DNA of 64,000 nt. Source: Planomicrobium sp. YIM 101495. GTDB taxonomy: Bacteria; Bacillota; Bacilli; Bacillales_A; Planococcaceae. Location: the NCBI RefSeq assembly GCF_009707665.1, contig NZ_WLZW01000001.1, forward strand, positions 434,001 to 498,000, given 5' to 3'. Below are positions 51,389-61,418 of the stretch, one piece after another. The position numbers and the translations under genes were made by a program. The notes beneath the pieces are model-generated. The model did not search any database, was not told where the DNA came from, and saw only the letters and a list, made by a program, of their open reading frames with translations. The first letter of the stretch is position 1, and each line of letters begins with the position of its first letter.

Positions 51389-51787
51389 TTACTGTTTCTC
51401 ACATAGTTCATAAAGAACGCCGCCCGAAGACTTCGGATGCATGAAAGCGACCATTGCGCCGCCTGCTCCCGGTTTCGGTGCGTCACTTAATAGCTGAACG
51501 CCTGCACTTCGAAGTTCTTCCATCCGCTGCTCGATGTTGTCGACACCGAATGCCACGTGATGGATGCCTTCCCCGCGTTTTTCGATGAACTTCGCGATCG
51601 GGCTCGTCTCGTCTATCGGTTCAAGGAGTTCTAACTTGATGTTCCCTGCATCGATGAATGCGACGCGTACTTTCTGAGAATCCACTTGTTCGATTTTCAT
51701 CAGTGGACAGCCGAGAGTTTCCGTGTAATACGGCAGCATTTCTTCCAGATTACGTACTGCGATGCCGATGTGATCGACTTTTTTCAT
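51389..51787 (-). CDS. mce: methylmalonyl-CoA epimerase
   Basis: The 132-residue vicinal-oxygen-chelate protein has the metal-binding HIGIAVRNLEEML start, the GIHHVAFGVDNIE centre and a glutamate near the end (GGVLYELCEKQ), typical of epimerases that interconvert (S)- and (R)-methylmalonyl-CoA. It links the carboxylase and mutase. GGAGGAGGG is the SD. Corresponds to yqjC by position. Confidence 0.92.
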   Translation of the reverse strand: MKKVDHIGIAVRNLEEMLPYYTETLGCPLMKIEQVDSQKVRVAFIDAGNIKLELLEPIDETSPIAKFIEKRGEGIHHVAFGVDNIEQRMEELRSAGVQLLSDAPKPGAGGAMVAFMHPKSSGGVLYELCEKQ

Positions 51788-51935
51788 GTCAGGCCCTCCT
51801 CCTGTTTGTACTTCCGTTAGTTTGATCTTTTGTTCCTACTCTTCCATTGTACAGATTCGCCCGAAAAAACTCTAGCACATACCTGAATGTTTGGAAAATG
51901 ACTGCGCTCCGCTTCAAATTCCTCTTCAAATATGG

Positions 51936-51941
51936 TATAAT
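51936..51941 (+). promoter_or_regulatory. extended -10 promoter of the Prli42 gene
   Basis: TGG directly precedes TATAAT (51936-51941), an extended -10 element, about 39 nt before the start codon. Confidence 0.5.
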
Positions 51942-51979
51942 TTTTGCAGGTAATAACACGTAAAGGAGTTTTCCATCCG

Positions 51980-52075
51980 ATGAGAAACCAGAAGTTCCGC
52001 AAAGTCATTGTCTATTCAATGGTGGCATTGATGTTGCTTTCAAGCCTTTTGATGGGCGTCAGCTTTATCATATAA
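51980..52075 (+). CDS. prli42: stressosome-associated protein Prli42
   Basis: The ORF of 31 residues starts at ATG 51980 with AAAGGAG about 11 nt upstream. It has a basic N-terminus (MRNQKFRKVIVY) and one membrane helix (SMVALMLLSSLLMGVSFII), which matches Prli42, a miniprotein conserved in Firmicutes. In Listeria it anchors the stressosome to the membrane and is needed for oxidative stress signalling. It is missed by length cut-offs. It lies between mce and yqjA on the opposite strand. Confidence 0.8.
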   Translation: MRNQKFRKVIVYSMVALMLLSSLLMGVSFII

Positions 52076-52083
52076 TCCAAAAG

Positions 52084-52139
52084 AAAAACGGGCCAAGATT
52101 GGTGTCAGGATGCTGACAACTTTCTTCGGCCTGTTTTTT
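52084..52139. terminator. terminator shared by prli42 and yqjA
   Basis: ACGGGCCAAGA pairs with TCTTCGGCCTGT (one mismatch), with inner TGTCAG/CTGACA pairing and T-runs on both strands. Confidence 0.65.
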
Positions 52140-53112
52140 CAATTGACTCGAATGCTTTGTATCCTCGCTTGATCTCGAGGTACCGCTCCATCTCCTGGAT
52201 CACTTCGTAAAGTGCTGCCATCGCCTGGAATTTCTCCTGCGTATCCGGCAGCGGCATGTTGGCGAACATTTCTTTTACGGTATCTAGTTTATCGAGGTAA
52301 CGGTGCGCCGTATTGCCTGAATGGACGTTACTCCCGAGGTCTTCTAGGAAATCTGCGACGATGCCCGACTGTCCGACAATGACCGGCAACGCCGTTATTT
52401 TCGGCAAGATGCGCTCGATGATTTCGAACTGCTTTTCACGCATCTCGAAATAATGGTAGTACTTGTTTTCGTGGCGCGTCAGGTGGTTTTCGACGTCTTG
52501 ATAAGCGAGTGCTTTCGCTTTATCGAGGACAGTCGCCGATTCGGTCAATTCCTTGCCGCTCCAATCCGATTCCCCTTCACGCAAGTAGACGGTCACTTCG
52601 CTGAAAATCTTGGCGTACAGCCGCTCGATTTCCTCACGGTAAAAATCCAGCTTCCGTTCAATACTCGGCATGTACATATTGACGGCAAGCGCTGTTCCGA
52701 AGCCAATGCCCATCAGCATCAGTTCATTCGTGAACAAGTCGAGCGTCAAATGCTTGGCGTCATACAAATGAAGCAGGATGACCGAACTCGACACGAAGCC
52801 ATCCGAGAACCGCAGTGACACGAGCACCGGAATGAAAAGTAAGATTAAGATACCGAGCACGAGCGGATGATAGCTGATACCTTCGAAGAAAACGAGTGCA
52901 TAACCAATTGCGATCAAGGATGCGATCAGCCGTGAAAATGCGGCACGGACAGACTTCCTTTTCGTCGGCTGGATACAGAGAATCGTCAAAATCCCTGCCG
53001 AGACGTAGTAATCGAGTCCGATCCATTGGGCCAGGAAAATCGCGATCGGTACACCGACTGCCGTCTTCAACGTGCGGTAACCGATGGAAAAACGTTTTAA
53101 CTTCAAATCCAT
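52105..53112 (-). CDS. yqjA: aromatic acid exporter family protein (YqjA, ArAE_1)
   Basis: The 335-residue protein begins with the typical YqjA start (GYRTLKTAVGVPIAIFLAQW) and has about six N-terminal helices (to residue 150) followed by a long soluble helical domain. It belongs to the aromatic acid exporter (FUSC-like, DUF939) family. Transport of aromatic acids is inferred from the family name only. ATG 53112 has GGGGG just upstream with short spacing, so the start is uncertain. Confidence 0.82.
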   Translation of the reverse strand: MDLKLKRFSIGYRTLKTAVGVPIAIFLAQWIGLDYYVSAGILTILCIQPTKRKSVRAAFSRLIASLIAIGYALVFFEGISYHPLVLGILILLFIPVLVSLRFSDGFVSSSVILLHLYDAKHLTLDLFTNELMLMGIGFGTALAVNMYMPSIERKLDFYREEIERLYAKIFSEVTVYLREGESDWSGKELTESATVLDKAKALAYQDVENHLTRHENKYYHYFEMREKQFEIIERILPKITALPVIVGQSGIVADFLEDLGSNVHSGNTAHRYLDKLDTVKEMFANMPLPDTQEKFQAMAALYEVIQEMERYLEIKRGYKAFESIEKTGRRKLSAS

Positions 53113-53123
53113 TCCCCCAAACC

Positions 53124-53152
53124 AAAAAAATGCCCCTAATGAAAGGGGCACT
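53124..53152 (-). terminator. intrinsic terminator of brxB
   Basis: TGCCCC (53131-53136) pairs with GGGGCA (53145-53150). The minus strand continues with TTTTTTT. Confidence 0.8.
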
Positions 53153-53156
53153 TAAA

Positions 53157-53597
53157 TCAGATTTCTTCACAATGCTCTTCAAACAGCGATTGGATATGCG
53201 TGATGACAGACATCGGATCGTGTCCTTCGATCTCGTGACGGCCAATTTCGCCGACCATTTCACCGTCTTTGATCAAGACGAATGATGGTGAAGAAGGAAG
53301 GTGATCTTCCCCGAACAAATGACGAGCTTGCGCTGTCGCTTCTTTGTCCTGTCCTGCAAATACCGTCAATAGGCGGTTCGGACGTTTGTCGTAATGTACT
53401 GCATGAAGCGCTGCTGGGCGTGCGATGCCGCCTGCACAACCACATACTGAGTTGATCATGACGAGTGCTGTTCCAGGCTGTTTGAATGCCTCGACCACTT
53501 CTTCGCCGTTCTGCAATTGCTCGTAGCCGCCTGTGACAAGTTCTTGACGAGCTTGGACGACCATATCATTCATCAATAGATTAAAATCCATGTTCAT
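53157..53597 (-). CDS. brxB: bacilliredoxin (BrxB/YqiW family)
   Basis: The 146-residue thioredoxin-fold protein has the CGC motif [16 protein letters not shown] of bacilliredoxins, which remove bacillithiol from proteins. The cis-proline region is [17 protein letters not shown]. The position next to yqjA and near bkd makes it the YqiW (BrxB) paralogue. The ATG at 53597 is chosen because AAGGAG is 8 nt upstream; GTG 53606 touches the SD. Confidence 0.92.
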   Translation of the reverse strand: MNMDFNLLMNDMVVQARQELVTGGYEQLQNGEEVVEAFKQPGTALVMINSVCGCAGGIARPAALHAVHYDKRPNRLLTVFAGQDKEATAQARHLFGEDHLPSSPSFVLIKDGEMVGEIGRHEIEGHDPMSVITHIQSLFEEHCEEI

Positions 53598-53661
53598 TGG
53601 ATTCACTCCTTACTTTTACTGCTACTATCATATCAGCTGAGACACGTTCTTGCAAAAGGAG

Positions 53662-54726
53662 TTACTCGAACAAACTTTCGACAGCTTGTGCGACTGTCAT
53701 GCGTCCGTCGAGCACGTGTTGCTCGACTTGTTTTACTTGCGTCCGTTTTTCGGCATCACCAAAGAAACGGTTGTGCAATTGCTCCGTGATCATCGCATAA
53801 TACCAGTCTTTCGTTTGGGTGCTGCGGCGATGCTCCCATTCCCCGCTCGCTTTGACGGTCTCCTCGAACGATTGTGCCAGCTCCCAAATTTCCTTGATGC
53901 CGGTCCGTTCGAGTGATGAAGCCGCAAGCGCGGTCGTCTTCCAGCCTTTTGTCGCCGGCTGTAAGAAATGGACCATCTGTTTGTAGTCTGCCACGGTCCG
54001 TTTTGCCGGAACCGCGTTTTTCGCATCCGCTTTATGGACGATGATGGCATCGGCTAATTCCATGATGCCTTTCTTCATTCCTTGCAGGTCATCTCCCGCT
54101 CCCGTCAAAACGAGAAGTAAGAACAAATCGACCATGCCACGGACGAGCGTCTCACTTTGACCGACACCGACCGTTTCGACCAAAATGATGTCGTAGCCTG
54201 CTGCCTCGCACAACAGCATCGTCTCCCGTGTCTTCTTATGGACACCGCCGAGCGTACCTGCCGTTGGTGAAGGGCGAATGAAAGCCTTCGGGTTACGTGC
54301 TAAGCTCTCCATCCGTGTCTTATCCCCGAGGATACTGCCGCCATGAAGTGACGAACTCGGATCGATCGCTAACACTGCCACACGGTAACCGAGACCCGTC
54401 AGCATCTCGCCGAACGTCTCGATGAACGTGCTTTTTCCTGCGCCGGGAACGCCGGTAATACCGATGCGGAAGCTGTTGCCTGAATGCGGCAATAGCTCCG
54501 TCAGCAATTCCTGTCCTCTGACGCGGTGTTCACGGTTTTCACTTTCAATCAACGTGATCGCTTTCCCGAGATGAAGGCGAGAGCCCGAGAGAACCCCTTC
54601 CTTCATTTCTTCGACTGTCATGTCTTGCTTGTTTGCTTTTTTAAATCGTTTGCGCGGATTCGGTTTCATGCCGTCATGGGATTCGGAAACGCCTGCCATT
54701 ACATGGCGAGATGATGGGTGTTCCAT
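53662..54726 (-). CDS. meaB: methylmalonyl-CoA mutase-associated GTPase MeaB
   Basis: The 354-residue G3E-family GTPase has the P-loop GITGVPGAGKSTFIE, the switch segment DPSSSLHGGSILGDKTRM, VETVGVGQSETLVRGMVDLF and the base-specific VHKADAKN. It guards and loads the B12 cofactor of methylmalonyl-CoA mutase. Its ATG at 54726 overlaps the mutase stop by one base (TGATG). It is the last gene of the mcmB-mcmA-meaB operon. Confidence 0.93.
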   Translation of the reverse strand: MEHPSSRHVMAGVSESHDGMKPNPRKRFKKANKQDMTVEEMKEGVLSGSRLHLGKAITLIESENREHRVRGQELLTELLPHSGNSFRIGITGVPGAGKSTFIETFGEMLTGLGYRVAVLAIDPSSSLHGGSILGDKTRMESLARNPKAFIRPSPTAGTLGGVHKKTRETMLLCEAAGYDIILVETVGVGQSETLVRGMVDLFLLLVLTGAGDDLQGMKKGIMELADAIIVHKADAKNAVPAKRTVADYKQMVHFLQPATKGWKTTALAASSLERTGIKEIWELAQSFEETVKASGEWEHRRSTQTKDWYYAMITEQLHNRFFGDAEKRTQVKQVEQHVLDGRMTVAQAVESLFE

Positions 54727-56873
54727 CAATCTTTCACTTCCTCGTACCCCAGGTTCTCGTAAATTTTCTCGATGACTTTTTGTGCTGCCACCGGAATTAC
54801 CGTACCAGGACCGAAAATCGCGCTTGCACCGTTCGTGCGTAGGAATTCATAGTCTTGTGCCGGGATGACACCACCGACGACGATTAAGATATCTTCACGT
54901 CCAATTTTCTTCAGCTCTGCACGAAGATCCGGAACGAGCGTCATATGGCCCGCTGCCAGTGAAGAAACACCGATGACGTGGACATCGTTCTCAACTGCTT
55001 GCTGCGCCGTCTCTTCAGGCGTCTGGAACAAAGGTCCGATGTCGACATCGAAGCCAAGATCCGCGAATGCAGTCGCAATGACTTTCGCACCGCGGTCATG
55101 TCCGTCCTGCCCCATCTTCGCGACGAGGATACGCGGACGGCGCCCTTCATTTTCGATGAATTCTTCCGTCATTTCCTTGACGATCGTAATTTCATCCTGG
55201 TTTGAGAAGTTCGAGCTGTATACCCCATTCACGGAACGGATCACCGCCTTATGTCTTTCGGAAGCCGATTCGATGGCATCCGAGATTTCACCAAGTGTTG
55301 CACGTTGACGCGCCGCTTCGACCGCAAGCGCAAGCAAGTTGCCTTCGCCGCTCTCCGCTGTTTCTGCGAGAGCAGTAAGTGCAGCCTTGACCGCTTCCGG
55401 ATCACGGGACGCCTTCATCGATTCGATACGTTCGATCTGTTTCTTGCGGACCATCGTGTTATCGATGTTCAAAATATCGATCGGATCTTCTTCGTCAAGG
55501 CGATAACGGTTAACACCGATAATCACTTCTTCGCCCGAATCGATCTTCGCCTGCTTCTTCGCAGCCGCTTCTTCGATCCGCATTTTCGGAAGTCCTGTTT
55601 CGATCGCTTTCGCCATGCCACCGAGCTCTTCCACTTCACTGATCAATTCCCATGCTTTTTCCATCAGTTGCTTCGTCAATGTCTCGACATAATGCGAACC
55701 GCCCCATGGATCGATCACTTTCGTCATGAGCGTCTCTTCCTGCAGGAACAGCTGCGTATTCCGCGCAATGCGTGCAGAGAAGTCCGTCGGAAGTGCAATC
55801 GCTTCATCCAGTGCGTTTGTGTGCAGGGACTGTGTATGGCCCATTGCTGCTGCGTTCGCTTCGATCAGCGTACGTGTTACGTTGTTGAACGGGTCTTGCT
55901 CTGTCAGTGACCAGCCAGACGTCTGTGAGTGCGTGCGGAGCGCCAATGATTTCGGGTTTTCCGGGTTGAATGACTGCATCATCTTCGCCCAGATTTCACG
56001 GCCAGCGCGCATTTTCGCGATTTCCATGAAGTAGTTCATGCCGATGCCCCAGAAGAACGATAGGCGCGGTGCAAATGCATCGATGCCGATTCCTGCAGCC
56101 AGTCCTGTGCGAACGTACTCAAGCCCATCAGCTAGTGTATAAGCAAGCTCGATGTCGGCTGTCGCTCCCGCTTCCTGGATGTGATAGCCCGAAATCGAAA
56201 TGGAGTTGAATTTCGGCATGTTTTGTGATGTATAAGAGAAAATATCAGCGATGATCTTCATCGACATTTCCGGTGGATAAATGTATGTGTTACGCACCAT
56301 GTATTCTTTCAAAATGTCGTTCTGGATCGTGCCGGCAAGCTGTTCCGGCGTGACACCTTGCTCTTCAGCTGCCACGATGAAGAATGCCATGATCGGCAGT
56401 ACTGCACCGTTCATCGTCATCGACACGGACATCTGATCGAGCGGGATGCCATCGAAGAGGATTTTCATGTCTTCTACGCTATCGATCGCTACGCCTGCTT
56501 TCCCGACGTCTCCGACAACGCGCGGGTGATCGGAGTCATAGCCGCGGTGCGTCGCTAAGTCGAATGCGACAGACAAACCTTTTTGTCCCATCGCCAAGTT
56601 CCGGCGGTAGAATGCGTTACTTTCCTCTGCTGTTGAGAACCCAGCATACTGGCGGACTGTCCAAGGACGCGATACGTACATCGTCGGATATGGCCCGCGA
56701 ATGTTCGGAGCGATGCCCGGGAAGTTCTCCGGACCTTGTCCTTTATCTTCTGCCGTATAAGCTGTGTTGATTTCGATTCCTTCGTTCGTCAAGAACGGAT
56801 CGCCTGTCTGTACCGCATCTTCCCGTATAGACAATTTTGCAAGATCCACTTTAGTGAAATCAGGCTTTGCCAT
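54726..56873 (-). CDS. mcmA: methylmalonyl-CoA mutase large subunit
   Basis: The 715-residue catalytic subunit has the N-terminal TIM barrel ([40 protein letters not shown]) and C-terminal cobalamin domain with the B12-ligating motif [15 protein letters not shown]. It converts (R)-methylmalonyl-CoA to succinyl-CoA. ATG 56873 is used; it overlaps the end of mcmB by 14 nt. The upstream ATG at 56894 lies deep in mcmB. Confidence 0.95.
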   Translation of the reverse strand: MAKPDFTKVDLAKLSIREDAVQTGDPFLTNEGIEINTAYTAEDKGQGPENFPGIAPNIRGPYPTMYVSRPWTVRQYAGFSTAEESNAFYRRNLAMGQKGLSVAFDLATHRGYDSDHPRVVGDVGKAGVAIDSVEDMKILFDGIPLDQMSVSMTMNGAVLPIMAFFIVAAEEQGVTPEQLAGTIQNDILKEYMVRNTYIYPPEMSMKIIADIFSYTSQNMPKFNSISISGYHIQEAGATADIELAYTLADGLEYVRTGLAAGIGIDAFAPRLSFFWGIGMNYFMEIAKMRAGREIWAKMMQSFNPENPKSLALRTHSQTSGWSLTEQDPFNNVTRTLIEANAAAMGHTQSLHTNALDEAIALPTDFSARIARNTQLFLQEETLMTKVIDPWGGSHYVETLTKQLMEKAWELISEVEELGGMAKAIETGLPKMRIEEAAAKKQAKIDSGEEVIIGVNRYRLDEEDPIDILNIDNTMVRKKQIERIESMKASRDPEAVKAALTALAETAESGEGNLLALAVEAARQRATLGEISDAIESASERHKAVIRSVNGVYSSNFSNQDEITIVKEMTEEFIENEGRRPRILVAKMGQDGHDRGAKVIATAFADLGFDVDIGPLFQTPEETAQQAVENDVHVIGVSSLAAGHMTLVPDLRAELKKIGREDILIVVGGVIPAQDYEFLRTNGASAIFGPGTVIPVAAQKVIEKIYENLGYEEVKD

Positions 56874-58557
56874 GTTCGAACGCCGCCTTTCCATAGCTTA
56901 AGATTTCTTCCAATTTCTTCGTCAAGTTCATGCCGCTATAAACTGTGCCGGAAATGCCCGCACTACGGTATTCAGCAAGCTGTTCTTTCGATAATCGTCC
57001 AGCAACGTCCAGCTTCGCTTCCACGTTCAACTCTGGAACGATTGCCTCGAATGTTTCAGGCTTGCCGCAAAGCACTGCATAATCGATGCTTTCACGCACG
57101 AGGAAGTCTGCCACTTGCTGCGCAGTCTCCAAGCGCTCACTGATCAGCGGTTCGATCCCTGCAACGGACAAGACACCGCTGACGAAATCGGCTTGCGGTT
57201 TGACCACGTTCAATGGTTCGAGCAGGACAATCGCCGTTTTCACGACCGTTTCTTTGCCATGGGCTCGAAGTTGTTCGAATGGAACGGAAAGTCGTTTAGC
57301 TGCCAGGAATTCCATGTGGCTTTCGTCGATATCGGACTCTTTATTCGCTTCTTGCGGGTTAGCGTAGACGTTCGTCCCGATCAACGTCGTTTTGCGTGAA
57401 GCTGCGAGCTGTTCACGCTCCACCCACTTCGCTTGAAGTTCATCTGCAAGCCAGCCGGATCGTTTCACTTCGCTGTAGCCACCTTGTTCTTCGATCCGCA
57501 AAAAGTACTGCCAAGCTTCTTCGACGAACTGTGCAGTCAACTTCTCGATGAAGAACGAGCCTGCCGATGGATCGAGCACTTGTTTCACATGCGTCTCTTC
57601 CTTGATGACGAGTTGGACGTTCCGTGCAATACGCATGCTCACCGGAGATCTGCCCGTCAGCAAGTCGTGCGGATGTGCTGTATGTGCATCCGTTCCGCCG
57701 AGTACTGCCGAGAACGTGGAATTCCCTGCTCTCAACAAGTTGACGTAAGGGTCCAATTTGGAATATGAGCGCATCGAAGTCTCTGTGAAGACCGGAATGC
57801 CAGGCAAGTCCGTTTCATAAGCGGACTGAAGTGCTTTCCACAAAACACGGAATGCGCGCAGCTTCGAAATTTCCTGAAAGAAATGCGTATCCACTGCAAA
57901 ACGTACCCACAGCTTCTTGCCGATTTCTTGCAGTCCATCTTCTCCTGCTTTTTCTACAATCATGCTCAGTGCCACGCCGAGTTCTTGGATCGCCGTCCCG
58001 CCTGCTTGGTGAACCGGGATTGTGTTGATCGGCTCATCGCGGACGTTCTCAGGCGCATCTACTCCTTCATCAGTGGAAATAACGCCGACGATATTTTTCA
58101 GTGCTTCGTCTGACAACACGTCGAAGACACGCAAAATATCGGAATCATCCTTCGCCAATTTGAAGAAAATTGGATGTTGTTGGATGAGTTCCGCCAGTTG
58201 CTCTAGTTCTTCGTCCGACCAGATGATCGGCGTCCCGCTTGTGTAGACGATCATTTCGTTGCCACGTGCGAGGTCTTCGCGCATGTTGTCCAGGAATTCC
58301 TGTGCTGTCGCAGCTTCTACTTCCTGCGCGACTTTCCAGCCAGCTTCCCCTTTAGCTGTTTGGACAACAGTTGCTTGATCAGCAAGCAACTGTTGTCCAT
58401 CTTCCGTATACAAAGGCGCGAGGTCTATGCCTTCGATAGTCGGTGTAATAAGTGCTGCGTCGAACGGCTTGCCTTTCAGCGCCGCTTCGGCCTTTTCTTT
58501 CCAATCGTTATATGTACTTGATGCAAATTCTGTTTGTTTCATCGATTCGATGGTCAA
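56860..58557 (-). CDS. mcmB: methylmalonyl-CoA mutase small subunit
   Basis: The 565-residue protein is related to McmA ([59 protein letters not shown]), but its C-terminal domain lacks the DxHxxG cobalamin motif, as is usual for the non-catalytic partner of the heterodimer. It starts with TTG 58557, 6 nt after GGAGGG. It is the first gene of the operon, with a promoter at 58587-58615. Confidence 0.93.
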   Translation of the reverse strand: MTIESMKQTEFASSTYNDWKEKAEAALKGKPFDAALITPTIEGIDLAPLYTEDGQQLLADQATVVQTAKGEAGWKVAQEVEAATAQEFLDNMREDLARGNEMIVYTSGTPIIWSDEELEQLAELIQQHPIFFKLAKDDSDILRVFDVLSDEALKNIVGVISTDEGVDAPENVRDEPINTIPVHQAGGTAIQELGVALSMIVEKAGEDGLQEIGKKLWVRFAVDTHFFQEISKLRAFRVLWKALQSAYETDLPGIPVFTETSMRSYSKLDPYVNLLRAGNSTFSAVLGGTDAHTAHPHDLLTGRSPVSMRIARNVQLVIKEETHVKQVLDPSAGSFFIEKLTAQFVEEAWQYFLRIEEQGGYSEVKRSGWLADELQAKWVEREQLAASRKTTLIGTNVYANPQEANKESDIDESHMEFLAAKRLSVPFEQLRAHGKETVVKTAIVLLEPLNVVKPQADFVSGVLSVAGIEPLISERLETAQQVADFLVRESIDYAVLCGKPETFEAIVPELNVEAKLDVAGRLSKEQLAEYRSAGISGTVYSGMNLTKKLEEILSYGKAAFEHGKA

Positions 58558-58586
58558 GCAATTCCCTCCTATCCCTTAATGACTCC

Positions 58587-58615
58587 ATTTTACCCGACTC
58601 TCCCTGTTCAGTGAA
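58587..58615 (-). promoter_or_regulatory. candidate promoter of mcmB-mcmA-meaB
   Basis: TTCACT (58615-58610) and TAAAAT (58592-58587) on the minus strand are 17 nt apart. The -35 box is weak. Confidence 0.45.
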
Positions 58616-58718
58616 GGAAAAAGTCGCATCTCCTGCATATATCACGCATGAATTCGTGAAAATATTCATTTTTTCGGTCTTTTCGCACTGTTTTCACATT
58701 GTCGTGTTCTTATGCGAT

Positions 58719-58753
58719 AAAAAAAGCCGGGAAAATGATGCCATTTCCCCGAC
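58719..58753 (-). terminator. intrinsic terminator of the bkd operon
   Basis: GCCGGGAAAATG (58726-58737) pairs with CATTTCCCCGAC (58742-58753). The minus strand ends with seven T. Confidence 0.8.
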
Positions 58754-58767
58754 CGTTCATATTGAGC

Positions 58768-60105
58768 TTAGTAAACAGATGTGTTGTCTTTTGAGACGTT
58801 TTCAAGAATTTCTTTCACACGTGCAAGGAACTGTCCGCAAACAAGTCCGTCAAGTACACGGTGATCAAGTGATAGACAAAGGTTGACCATGTCGCGTGCT
58901 GCGAACATGCCACCTTCCATAACGACTGGGCGTTTCACGATTGATTCAACTTGCAGGATCGCAGCCTGTGGATGGTTGATGATCCCCATCGACTGGACAG
59001 AACCGAATGAACCTGTGTTGTTGACTGTGAATGTGCCGTCTTTCATGTCGTTGCCTGACAATTTGCCGGAACGGGCTTTCAATGCCAATTCATTGATGTC
59101 TTTTCCAAGACCTTTGATCGTCTTCTCGTCCGCTGCTTTGATGACCGGTACGAACAACGCGTTATCCGAAGCGACAGCAATCGAAATGTTGATGTCTTTC
59201 TTCTGGATGATCTTGTCGCCAGCCCACATCGAGTTCATCATCGGGAATTCTTTCAAAGCTTGTGAAACAGCTTTGACGAAGAATGCGAAGTACGTCAAGT
59301 TGAAGCCTTCTTTTTTCTTGAAGTCTGCTTTCAACGAATCGCGGTATTGCACGAGGTTCGTTACGTCGACTTCGATCGTCATCCACGCATGCGGTGCTTC
59401 GTGCTTGCTCTTCAGCATGTTTGCTGCGATTGCACGGCGTACGCCTGTAACCGGGATTTCGATATCGCCAGGAGCACTCTCGATCGTTGCTTCCTTCTTC
59501 GCAGCAGGTGCTTGTGCCTGTGCCGCTGGCTGTTCAGGATCCGCTGCTGGTGCAGACGTTTGAGCTGCCGGAGCTTCGCCTGCTTTCGGGATATTGCCGC
59601 TTTCGATCAACTTCAGCAAGTCTTTGCGCGTGATGCGCCCTTCGTTGCCAGAACCTTCGACTTGCGTCAAGTCGATGTCGTTGTCTTGTGCAAGACGTAG
59701 AACTGCTGGTGAATAACGGCCACCTTTTGCATTTGTTGCTGCAGGCTGCGAAGAACCTTTTTCACCTTTTAGATCTTTTGTTACCGGTGCGTCAGCAGCA
59801 GGCATTTCCTGTGCTTTCTCTACAGGTTCGCTCTTCGCTTCTTCAGCTGGAGCTTCTCCGCCACCTTCAGTTTCGATCGTACAAACAACTGCGCCGACTT
59901 CTAGCGTCTCGCCTTCAGAAGCAATCAATTCCTTGATTGTCCCTGTGAAAGATGATGGCACTTCTGCCGTCACTTTGTCTGTGTTGACTTCCGCCAACGG
60001 ATCGTATTTGTTTACGTGGTCGCCCGGCTGGACGAGCCAGCGCTCGATTGTGCCTTCCGTTACACTTTCCCCAAGCTGGGGCATTGTAATTTTCTCAATC
60101 GTCAA
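58768..60105 (-). CDS. bkdB: branched-chain 2-oxoacid dehydrogenase E2 (dihydrolipoamide acyltransferase)
   Basis: The 445-residue protein has one lipoyl domain (lipoyl lysine in AEVNTDKVTAEVPSS, about residue 44), an alanine- and proline-rich linker, a subunit-binding domain (YSPAVLRLAQDNDIDLTQVE), a second linker, and the acyltransferase domain with LSLDHRVLDGLVCGQFL. It transfers the acyl group to CoA. GGAGG precedes the ATG. It is separated from E1 beta by an unusual 329-nt spacer that holds a long foldback. Confidence 0.94.
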   Translation of the reverse strand: MTIEKITMPQLGESVTEGTIERWLVQPGDHVNKYDPLAEVNTDKVTAEVPSSFTGTIKELIASEGETLEVGAVVCTIETEGGGEAPAEEAKSEPVEKAQEMPAADAPVTKDLKGEKGSSQPAATNAKGGRYSPAVLRLAQDNDIDLTQVEGSGNEGRITRKDLLKLIESGNIPKAGEAPAAQTSAPAADPEQPAAQAQAPAAKKEATIESAPGDIEIPVTGVRRAIAANMLKSKHEAPHAWMTIEVDVTNLVQYRDSLKADFKKKEGFNLTYFAFFVKAVSQALKEFPMMNSMWAGDKIIQKKDINISIAVASDNALFVPVIKAADEKTIKGLGKDINELALKARSGKLSGNDMKDGTFTVNNTGSFGSVQSMGIINHPQAAILQVESIVKRPVVMEGGMFAARDMVNLCLSLDHRVLDGLVCGQFLARVKEILENVSKDNTSVY

Positions 60106-60280
60106 GTTCGTTTCCTCCTTTATCTTGATGAAGTTGGATTTGATTTTTTAATGTTGGAAGAAAACGCTTCCTGCTCATCACTACTCTAATGTCACAGGAG
60201 TCGCCGCCTTCAACTCTTTCTTCTAAACAAAGCGCGGGAGTACTTAGTATCACACCTCACTACTGATCGTAAGGAGATAC

Positions 60281-60397
60281 GGAGTAAAACAGTGGAGTGA
60301 CTGCAGTAACAAGCGAAGTGCCGAAATCCACCCGGCCCCAGGAAGTGAGGACGGGTTAGTTCGGCGCGAGCACCGCGTCACGGAACTGTTTTACGGA
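60281..60397. repeat. long foldback element between bkdAB and bkdB
   Basis: Nested pairings occur across about 110 nt: GTAAAACAGT (60284-60293) with ACTGTTTTAC (60385-60394), GTGAC (60297-60301) with GTCAC (60377-60381), GTGCCGAA (60318-60325) with TTCGGCGC (60360-60367) and ACCCG (60330-60334) with CGGGT (60352-60356). It has no T-run on the minus strand that would make it a classic terminator. The rest of the 329-nt spacer shows no ORF or promoter I can support. Confidence 0.6.
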
Positions 60398-60434
60398 GTA
60401 GCTGTCATTCTATCGATTCACCTTTAGAAGCACC

Positions 60435-61418
60435 TTAATATTCCGCGAGCTCACGCATCGCTTTTTCTACTTTGTCCGGGTTGATCATGAAGTATTTCTC
60501 CATTGTTGGTGCGTATGGCATTGCTGGTACGTCTGGCCCTGCAAGGCGCATGATCGGTGCATCGAGGTCGAACAGGCAGTTTTCTGCAATGATCGCTGCA
60601 ACTTCGCCGATGATGCTTCCTTCTTTGTTGTCTTCAGTGATCAACAATACTTTACCCGTTTTCTTCGCCGCTTCGATGATTGCTTCTTTATCAAGCGGGT
60701 AGATCGTGCGCAAGTCCAACAAGTGAACCGAGTGGCCGTCTTCTGCAAGACGCTCAGCTGCCTGCAGTGCAAAGTGTACTGCTAGGCCATAAGTGATGAC
60801 CGTGATGTCTTCCCCTTCACGTTTCACGTCAGCTTTGCCGATTTCGATCGTGTAGTCTTCTTCAGGCACTTCGCCTTTGATTAGACGATAAGCACGTTTG
60901 TGCTCGAAGAAAAGAACTGGATCTTCGTCGCGGATTGCCGCTTTCAGCAATCCCTTAGCATCATACGGAGTTGACGGGATGACAATTTTCAGACCAGGCT
61001 GGTTCGCGAAGATCGCTTCAACAGACTGTGAGTGGTAAAGTGCGCCGTGGACGCCACCGCCGAATGGTGCGCGGACAACCATTGGACAGCTCCAGTCGTT
61101 GTTCGAACGGTAACGGATACGTGCCGCTTCCGAAATGATCTGGTTGATTGCTGGCATGATGAAGTCAGCAAACTGCATTTCAGCGATCGGACGAAGACCG
61201 TACATTGCTGCACCGACTCCGACACCTGCGATTGCAGACTCAGCGAGCGGTGCGTCGATGACACGTTGTTCGCCGAACTGATCGTAAAGACCTTGCGTCG
61301 CTTTGAATACGCCGCCTTTTTTACCGACGTCTTCCCCGATGACGAAAACTTTCTCGTCGCGTTCCATTTCTTCTTTCATTGCCAAGGTGATGGCATCAAT
61401 ATAACTCATAACTGCCAT
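60435..61418 (-). CDS. bkdAB: branched-chain 2-oxoacid dehydrogenase E1 beta subunit
   Basis: The 327-residue thiamine diphosphate enzyme subunit has VFVIGEDVGKKGGVFKATQG, EMQFADFIMPAINQII, RAPFGGGVHGALYHSQSVE and the C-terminal ADVPAMPYAPTMEKYF-like segment of transketolase-like pyrimidine-binding domains. Its ATG overlaps the E1 alpha stop (TAATG), so subunits are made in equal amount. GGAGG is the SD. Confidence 0.94.
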   Translation of the reverse strand: MAVMSYIDAITLAMKEEMERDEKVFVIGEDVGKKGGVFKATQGLYDQFGEQRVIDAPLAESAIAGVGVGAAMYGLRPIAEMQFADFIMPAINQIISEAARIRYRSNNDWSCPMVVRAPFGGGVHGALYHSQSVEAIFANQPGLKIVIPSTPYDAKGLLKAAIRDEDPVLFFEHKRAYRLIKGEVPEEDYTIEIGKADVKREGEDITVITYGLAVHFALQAAERLAEDGHSVHLLDLRTIYPLDKEAIIEAAKKTGKVLLITEDNKEGSIIGEVAAIIAENCLFDLDAPIMRLAGPDVPAMPYAPTMEKYFMINPDKVEKAMRELAEY

